Shown here one piece after another: positions 57,364-64,000 of a stretch of 64,000 nucleotides of DNA (position 1 is its first letter; each line of letters begins with the position of its first letter). This DNA comes from Luffa acutangula (Eukaryota; Streptophyta; Magnoliopsida; Cucurbitales; Cucurbitaceae): positions 48,382,281-48,446,280 of the forward strand of contig CM072098.1 in assembly GCA_036850905.1 (NCBI GenBank), given 5' to 3'. The position numbers and the translations under genes are program-made. The notes under the pieces are model-generated. The model saw only the letters and a program-made list of their open reading frames with translations, ran no database searches and was not told the DNA's origin.

Positions 57364-58017
57364 GTTGTCTTTGAACTTTACAATATAGTTAGGTTTTAAA
57401 CTTTTAATTTTGTATTTAATAGGTTCCTGTACTTTAAAAATGTTTTGTACATCAACTTAATTGTGTATCTAATATGGATATGATATTCTCTAAAAAAAAA
57501 AAATGTATATGATATATTCAAATATTTTAGAAATTAACTAATCTATGTGACATAAAATCAAATTTTATGTGTAATAAGATTCTCAATGTTTAGTTCTGTG
57601 TCTAATAGATTTGTGAGTTTTGGAAAATGTAGAAAATGATCAAAGTCCTATATTAGACACAAAAGTGAAAGTTCAATGACCTATAGACACAAAATTGAAA
57701 GTTTAAGAACCTATTAGACATTTTTTTAAAAGGTAGAGACGACATATACACAAACCTAGAAGTTGATTACTAAACTCATAATATAGCCTTTTTGAAGTTG
57801 CTTCAACTCATAGATTAAACCGGTGGTGTTTAACCAAATTGTTTCAAGTTCAAGACCAAACTTGTAATTTAACCATTTTTAATTTACTTTTGTGACTCGG
57901 TGTTTAATTCAGAAGTCAAATTTGATTTGTTTAGGATCTAAGCCACAACTTGCTGATCACACTAGTATACATTTAGATTTGTGAAATCCTATATTTTGTA
58001 CTAAGTATTATAACTTA

Positions 58018-58055
<38 letters not shown>

Positions 58056-58500
58056 CAATTTATAGTGAATTTGGGGCACCAAAACACTAGCCTTGGGAGC
58101 TAGAATATGGCAATCCCTACAAGAAGGACCATGCCTAGGTTTTAGTACAAAGTGACCTTTTATGTAGAACTAATAATGCATATAGGTGTTATAGTCCCAA
58201 CATGTAAATGTTAATCTAGTGAATTAATTGTGAGGTGCATCCCTCTTAGTGTGGTGCAACAAGTAGGGTTTATAAATAAAAATAAGGTAAAATACACTTT
58301 CGGTTATTTGAAGTTGATATTTGAGTTCTCAAAGCTAACACTTCTAGTTGTTGATATTTGAATTTATTTTCTATTTAATCATTAGATTTCAAAAGTGATA
58401 TGTTTGGTCTACGAAGTTTGAATTTGATTTTTAATTGATTCATGAAGTTTGAAATTGATTTCTAATTAAGTATTAACTATCATGTCATAATTTTGTTAGA
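57364..58500. other. Intergenic, no gene seen
   Basis: AT-rich with MITE-like GACCTATTAGACA-type sequence and an A32 run at 58020. A possible further micro-insertion is at 57475-57510 (GATATGATAT ... TATATGATAT around an A-run), too imperfect to assert. Confidence 0.4.
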
Positions 58501-58519
58501 TAATCAACTCTACTAGAGA

Positions 58520-58601
58520 CGCCAATATGAGCATAACTCAACCGATATAAACTTGTACCGATAACCAAGAGGTTTGTGGTTCAAATCCTCTCACCCCACA
58601 T
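58520..58601 (+). mobile_element. tRNA-derived SINE with 14-bp target-site duplication
   Basis: GCCAATATGAGCATAACTCA, GATAACCAAGAGG, B box TGGTTCAAATCC, TCTCACCCCACAT. AACTCTACTAGAGA (58506-58519) and AACTCTACTAAAGA (58602-58615), one mismatch, flank it. Unlike the others it has no A-tail. Confidence 0.88.
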
Positions 58602-58615
58602 AACTCTACTAAAGA

Positions 58616-59225
58616 TTATTTTTTAAATCATTTCAAACTATAGTAACTAACTATAAATCAAATTTAAACCTCAAAACCCTACGAGAAAACTAAGTAAATA
58701 TTACAAAAAAAAAAAAATCGATGTAAATTCGAAACAAGCAAATATTACATAAATCTAAAGTTTCCTTAAAATAAGTAAATCTAGATTTACTAAAACATTT
58801 AACCTTATCTTAAAAGTTTTATATATAGCTAGTGTGACAATATGATGTGTGAAATGAATATTGCCCATAAGAATAGCAATAAATAAATAAATACATCGAA
58901 CTTTTTTTTTTTATGGAAAATAAAATACATTGTATCTTTATACTAAATAAATAAACAATTTAAATATATTCAATCCATTAAAAAATATATATAATTTTTT
59001 GAATTCATTAAAAAATATATATTTAAACATGCATGAAAACGTGCGTTGTATTTAACCACACACTATTCAAGTCTATGATATGATATTAACAAACCACATT
59101 ATTTATTTAATTAATAAATAAACATTTATTTATTTTTGTCTTTTGTCGAAATAGCCAATAATAAGACGAAATAAATAAATAAATAATATAAACATTATTT
59201 AATTAAAAATTTTAGAAATTTAAAA
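58616..59225. other. Intergenic, no gene seen
   Basis: Very AT-rich, with AAATAAATAAATA-type simple sequence. Confidence 0.4.
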
Positions 59226-59227
59226 AA

Positions 59228-59570
59228 TATTTTAGGAGGTTCGAAAGCTGCGACACGATCCGGGATACGTGGCACCGAAGCCGAGGACGTCAGCCGCCAA
59301 AAACGCCGTCGTCTGGTCACTGCAGCGGCAGTGGCAGCTGCTACAGTCACCGAGCCGTGAGGTAAATCTCTCACCGTTTTTTTGGTGATCGGAGGGTGGT
59401 CACGCGCCGGGCGTGAGCGCGTGTGACGGAAAGCGGTGACGGCGTTGGGAAACGGTGACAGGCGACGGATCGATGGCGGGTGATGGGGACAGTGACGGCG
59501 ATGGGTAACGGCGAGTGGAGCCCACGTGGGGCCCTGCGACTGGGAGAGTGTCGGAGGGTGAGATTATTTT
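59228..59570. promoter_or_regulatory. GC-rich, ACGT-motif island without an attached gene
   Basis: An abrupt GC-rich block in AT-rich DNA with ATACGTGGCACC, GAGGACGTCAGCC and GCCCACGTGGGGCCC, and many GGTGACGG/GGCGATGG simple repeats. It resembles a plant CpG-rich 5' end. The frames through it are short and no spliced gene follows. Confidence 0.4.
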
Positions 59571-59943
59571 TTAAAATTTTGATTTTTGTTTTTTTTGGTT
59601 ATAAATGCTTGACTTGGGATTGTGGTTGAGTTCACGTTTTTGCATTAATGAGAAAGTTCAAAAATTGAATTGGGTTTTCAGATGTGTTGGAGAAAGTGCC
59701 CCTAATGTTTGCTTTATTTACGATTTTGGGTCTCTAAAGTTGTAAATTTTCAATTTTTTTTTTGGGTGTAGATATTTGAAATGGTTAAAAAAGGAAAAAA
59801 AAAAAAAATCCAACGACTCTTATTTTGAATAAAGATGTAAAAAAGGGAAAAACAATAGGATAAAGCTATCAAAAAAGAAAAATAATAATATTTTCGTTTG
59901 AATTTTCTTGTGTGGACGGTTAGATGACATTAGTTAAAATTAT

Positions 59944-60405
59944 ATGGACGATCGTCCCTACTTGATCTTGATTTGTCTTGGAGAAAGCTATAAATCTAGA
60001 GCTACTCTTAGAGATAAGGGAGACGAGGCTTCACTAATTGTTGGGATGTCTTCGTCTAATATTTATTTGGAGACTTTTTGGGACCAAGACGTTCTTAGAA
60101 ACCTTATGACGAGAAGAAGTCTTAGGATGTACAGACAATGAACAACTCCCACACTTTTTAGAGATTCTAAGGATAATTTGAATAGGTACCTAGACCAGCC
60201 CCTAGGGTGGGGGGATTTACTAGTTGTTGAGACATTTTCACCTATTATTTATTTGGAGACTCTTTGGGACCAAGACCTTCTTAGAAGTTTTATGACGTGG
60301 TGTCTTAGAATCTCCAACCACCAATCAACACTGACAATTCTAGAGATTCTAAGAATAATTCGGATAGATATCATAATTCACATTAAAACATATCCACCTT
60401 TGTAG
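59944..60405. repeat. Tandem duplication, period about 186 bp, two copies
   Basis: ATTTATTTGGAGACT-TTTGGGACCAAGAC occurs at about 60061 and 60247, and TAGAGATTCTAAG-ATAATT-GGATAG closes both units. The two short frames (59944-60141, 60178-60405) look alike only because the DNA is duplicated. Confidence 0.75.
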
Positions 60406-60600
60406 AAATTCGAGAGGAGATCATTAACATTTAACACCCACTCCCACATAAACACGAGTGAAAAACCCAACATCTTCTCTCATTTGTGGTGTTATTAATA
60501 TATAATACAATTTCAACTGATCTTCCCACTATACCAAGATCATTCAAGGTCCAAATATCTACAAGGATACTATTCAAGTTAACCCAATTTAGAACCCTTT

Positions 60601-60707
60601 GCCAAAATGAGCATAGTTCACGGGTAATTGACATGTACTCTTAATTAAGAGGTCAGAGATTCGAATCTCCCACATCCAGATGTTGTTGAACTAAACAAAG
60701 AAAATTA
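60601..60707 (+). mobile_element. tRNA-derived SINE with 10-bp target-site duplication
   Basis: GCCAAAATGAGCATAGTTCA, GGTAATTGACATGTACTC, AAGAGGTCAGAG, B box GATTCGAATCTCC, GATGTTGTTGAACTAAA. AGAACCCTTT lies at 60591-60600 and 60708-60717. Confidence 0.92.
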
Positions 60708-60717
60708 AGAACCCTTT

Positions 60718-61620
60718 TTATTTTAAAATTAAAAATGAAATAGTTTATTTCAATTTAATTTTATCAAGTTTGGTAGAAGTTTCTATCAACGTTCTATTCA
60801 ATTCTTTTCGAAAAAAATCAATTTCAATTTTTTTGAGTTTGAGATTATTTATTTACTAAACATTGAGTGAAATTGACATATTCCACTAACAATCATTCAC
60901 AAGTTGTTGTTTATCCAAACAAGGAACTTGAAGATCACTAGAGCTTTCTTTACCTTTTCTTCTTTTTAAACTCCAAAGCACTTTGGCTCAAACATTTAGA
61001 CAAAGCTTTATATATTATCAAACGCACACTTTTTCCAATATACCAAATTCAATCTTACAATATGGTACGGTCAAATGAAAAGCGCATCCATTCAAATTAG
61101 ATCATTCCATTCACCTTTTTCCCTCAAACCATACTCTATATTTTTGTTTTTATCAACCAAGCCTTTAATTCAAATCAAATATTTAAAATTAAAGTTAATG
61201 GGCCCCATTTATTTCTTCCAAGTATATTCTAAAAGAAAAAAAAAAAAGCCCACCTCAATTCTCCAAATTAAAAATTCTATCTTTCCCTTTTCTTTTTTCA
61301 AATTATAATATTTCTAATGGCCTTGAAAAACTAGTCACAAGAGACTTGAGAGAAATGAACTCAAAATTGGGAAAAGGTCAGTTTTGTAATTACAATGAAA
61401 TGGAAGGGCCTTGTGGAAATTGAGAAACTAAAACTTCATTGGGCAAATTGCAGAGGAAACTGATTGAGTTGCAGGCTGGTGAACCACAGAGACATCCTTG
61501 CATTTGCACAGTGTGAGCTAATCTTTGTATTTATTCTACCTATTCCCACTCCCCCTTTTTTTTGTTTCCCTCTAAATTTCACTTTTTGAATTAAAAACTC
61601 TACCCTTTTGGTTTGACACG
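60718..61620. other. Intergenic, no gene seen
   Basis: AT-rich; no recognisable element. Confidence 0.4.
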
Positions 61621-61630
61621 TTGGATTGGA

Positions 61631-62150
61631 TTAACCCGTTAAGAAAAATCTAATCTTTTTCATCCGCAAGAATCGATGTCGTCTAACTTGGATACTGTCC
61701 AACGGATTAAAACATTATAATTTTGGTTGAAAGTCAGATAAGTTGTTAGACTGGACTAACCCGTTGAGAGAAATCTAATCTTTTTTAACGATACATTTCT
61801 AACGAAATTAGCACGATATCAAACAACCTGAATATAGTTCAACTAGTTAATGTATTATAACTTCGACCGAAATGTCATAGAGCATGCTGCATGTTGGATG
61901 GGAGAGACCCATTAAGAAAAATCTGATCTTTTTCAACCGTATGTTTCTAATGAAATTAGCATGATGTCAGTGAACTTAATCTAGTTCAACTGCTTAAAGC
62001 ATTAGAACTTCAAACGAAAGGTCAAAGAACATGTTTGATTAGACAAACTCAATAAGAAAGATCTAAATTTGTTCGACAATATATTTCTAAGGAAACAAGC
62101 ACGATATTAGTTAACTCAAGCATAGTTAAGAGGCTTGAACGTTATTCAAA
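61631..62150. repeat. Degenerate tandem repeat upstream of the kinase gene
   Basis: The phrase TTAACCCGTTAAGAAAAATC recurs in worn form at about 61631, 61757, 61907 and 62047 (spacing roughly 127, 148 and 140 bp). In successive units it is followed by ACATTTCTAACGAAATTAGC-like and TAGTTCAACT-type sequence. About three and a half copies. Confidence 0.75.
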
Positions 62151-62329
62151 GTTAGCACGATATCCAAGAGGTAAACTATTGGAACCCAAAGTTGAATGAG
62201 ATGAAATGTAGAATCATATGAGAGTTCATTGGCATAAAAATGTGATAAAAGTTTGTGAGAGTTATGATTGTGAAACTGATTTTGATATTATCATCCCTTG
62301 TGACCCAACTTCTCTTCTCTAGAGGTAGT

Positions 62330-63676
62330 TTTCAAATTTCTTTTATCCTCAACCCTCTCTCCCTCTCTCTCTCTCCAACAGACACACACACCACAAAGCT
62401 GATTGATTGTTCTTTTCACTCAACAGTTTCTCTCTCTCTAAAAAAAGTTTTGTACTTATTATCTCAAAAGGTTTTTCTGGGCTCAGGGTTGGGTGGAAGT
62501 GGTTGGCATTGGCACAAAACAAGAGAGGAAAAAAGAAAGAAAGAAAGAAAACCCAATTTATGTTATGGTTTTCATTGCTCTGTTTTCCCTTACAAAATTC
62601 AGTCTATCCTCTCTTTTCGGACCCATTTTGGCTTCTTCCTGTGGCTCTGTTGGCTTGACGTGAAAGAAGAAGGAGACCCATCAGAGGGAGGAGGGGGAAA
62701 AAGCAAAAGCCATCGCTAAGATTTGGATAACAAGTTGTTTCTGGGTTTTGTTTTCTAATTGTTTCTGAGCAGCTTTTTTGCTCTGTTTCGATTGAAGATT
62801 TTCATTGGGGTTTTCAATCGGTAGGTCGATTTGGGCGGTGAGTTTAAACTGTGTGCATTTTGATGAATGTTGAATGGTGTATTTGTTGTTTTGTTTTTGT
62901 TGACAATGGATCTTTACTTCTTTCCCGCTTGATTTCTATTCTTCCCACATTTTCCCTTTTCCATCCCTAGCTTCTGGTTTTGATCAGATTTGATGAAGCT
63001 TTATTTGAGCTGATTGATTTTATCTTTCAGCTGGGTTCTGTTTGAAGTGATTCGCCTCTCATTCATTGCACATCAACAAGAGCGAGCTGGCTTCTGTCAT
63101 GTCACTGCCTCGATCCTATTTTGGTTGGACGTTAGAAGTGAAACATGTTGTTGTCTGAAGTATCTTTTTTACTGAATTCCCTCAAATCCCTGTTGGGTGA
63201 GAGCCATTTTTGGTGATTTGAAAGCTCAGAGGAGGTGCTTTGTTCAAAATGAATAGAGAAATCAACTCTGCATGTGGGTTTGCTTTCCTTTTTTGTTTTC
63301 AATTTGTTGTCAATTATCTTCTGATTCTCTCTGTTTTCTTAAGCTGCACAAGGGTTAAAGAGGTTTTGGGGTAACAGAATGTCTAAGATTATGCTCTGAA
63401 ATACTGATTAGGATAAAATGAATGTGTGGTAATGTATGTTAATTGGTGTGAAAAGGGTCGTGTCATTGTAGGCTCAAGTTTAACTGGACTGAATTGTGAG
63501 CATGTCGGTCATGAACATAATTTGAATCCAACATTGTGGGACAGATCAATAATGTACATGTTTCTGGGTTTGGTCCTCAGCCATGTCTTTGAGCAGCAGC
63601 AGTGGCGATATCTGCTTCTTGGGGTGTGAGAATTGACTTTCTAGAGCGTAAAAATTTTCGACGAAACGACGTGGTA
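62330..63676 (+). promoter_or_regulatory. Probable 5' leader region of the kinase gene, with leader intron(s)
   Basis: A CT-rich initiator-like tract (62354-62384) and moderate GC to about 62820 suggest the first leader exon. CAATCG|GTAGGT at about 62820 and TATCTTTCAG at about 63030 are plausible borders of a leader intron. Upstream ATGs that may be translated: a 32-codon frame at 62560-62658 and a 6-codon frame at 63379-63399. No TATA box seen. Confidence 0.45.
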
Positions 63677-63857
63677 ATGAGTCGGGAGCAGAAGCGGGGG
63701 AAGCAGGACAAAGGTTCTGATGATGTCCAGAAGGTGATTGTTGCAGTGAAGGCTTCCAAAGAAATTCCTAAAACTGCATTGGTTTGGGCGTTGACTCATG
63801 TTGTTCAAATTGGAGATTGCATAACTCTGCTGGTTGTTGTCCCTTCTCAAAGCTCTG
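63677..63857 (+). CDS. Protein kinase with N-terminal USP/alpha-hydrolase-like domain (first coding exon only)
   Basis: MSREQKRGKQDKGSDDVQKV opens the exon, followed by IVAVKASKEIPKTALVWALT and HVVQIGDCITLLVVVPSQSS. This is the start of a plant family with an N-terminal adenine-nucleotide alpha-hydrolase-like (USP) fold and a C-terminal receptor-like cytoplasmic kinase domain; some members are called inactive protein kinases. The kinase domain lies beyond the window. The start at 63677 is the first in-frame ATG after an upstream stop. The exon ends at a GT donor at 63858 in phase 1, consistent with a following GR(K) codon in the family. Membership is from recognition of the N-terminal sequence; kinase activity cannot be judged here. 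Confidence 0.9.
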
Positions 63858-64000
63858 GTACATTTCCCCTTTTCCCTCATTTTGATTTATGTGAATACTG
63901 AAGCATTTGGTGATCATCCAACCTTGGTTTCCTCTTCTGTTCTTCATGTTCCTGTTGTTGTTCAATCATTCGTTCGTCTTCCTATACCGGTTCGGCCTTT

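Noticed and set aside
58900..58935. Another poly(T) micro-insertion (ACATCG ... ACATTG around T13)
   Set aside because: The direct repeats are too imperfect and embedded in AAATAAATA simple sequence.
62255..62719. 154-codon frame before the kinase start
   Set aside because: Starts upstream of the likely transcription start and runs through CT-rich leader; no protein motif.

Overview
The window is nuclear DNA of a flowering plant, almost certainly a eudicot. Genes have many short GT-AG introns, intergenic DNA is very AT-rich, and the space between genes is full of MITE hairpins, tRNA-derived SINEs, LINE fragments and solo LTRs. The repeat flavour reminds me of Cucurbitaceae, but that is an impression from memory. 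I support five protein-coding genes in 64 kb, two of them cut by the window edges.

Layout. (1) 1-5228, minus: 5' part (five exons, about 306 codons) of a conserved plant gene of unknown function, with a decayed LINE reverse-transcriptase piece in its first intron. (2) 11314-15255, plus: a complete five-exon glutamate receptor-like channel (clade 2 type, 932 aa). (3) 20000-20638, minus: a single-exon Dof zinc-finger transcription factor (212 aa) with a TATA box. (4) 34996-41424, minus: a complete 14-exon PP2A B55 regulatory subunit (513 aa). (5) 63677 onward, plus: first coding exon of a plant protein kinase with an N-terminal USP/alpha-hydrolase-like domain, with a long leader upstream. These genes do not form an obvious pathway; they are ordinary neighbours.

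The intergenic DNA holds most of the structure. I find four solo LTRs with exact 5-bp target-site duplications (22575-23651, 46623-47154, 53608-54053, 55762-56283); the last three are one family. At least five tRNA-derived SINE copies have clear target-site duplications. There is a nested stack of hairpin elements at 49954-51676, including a roughly 1-kb fold-back. Tourist/PIF-like MITEs are numerous, one inserted into a relative at 45599-46118.

The most interesting pattern is a set of tiny insertions (14-36 bp), each little more than a short T-rich tag plus an oligo(A) tail and each flanked by an 11-19 bp direct repeat. They look like the most extreme 5'-truncated retroposition events. One sits in the glutamate-receptor gene and has duplicated the 3' splice site of intron 2. 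I saw no CRISPR, rRNA, true tRNA or organelle insertion.
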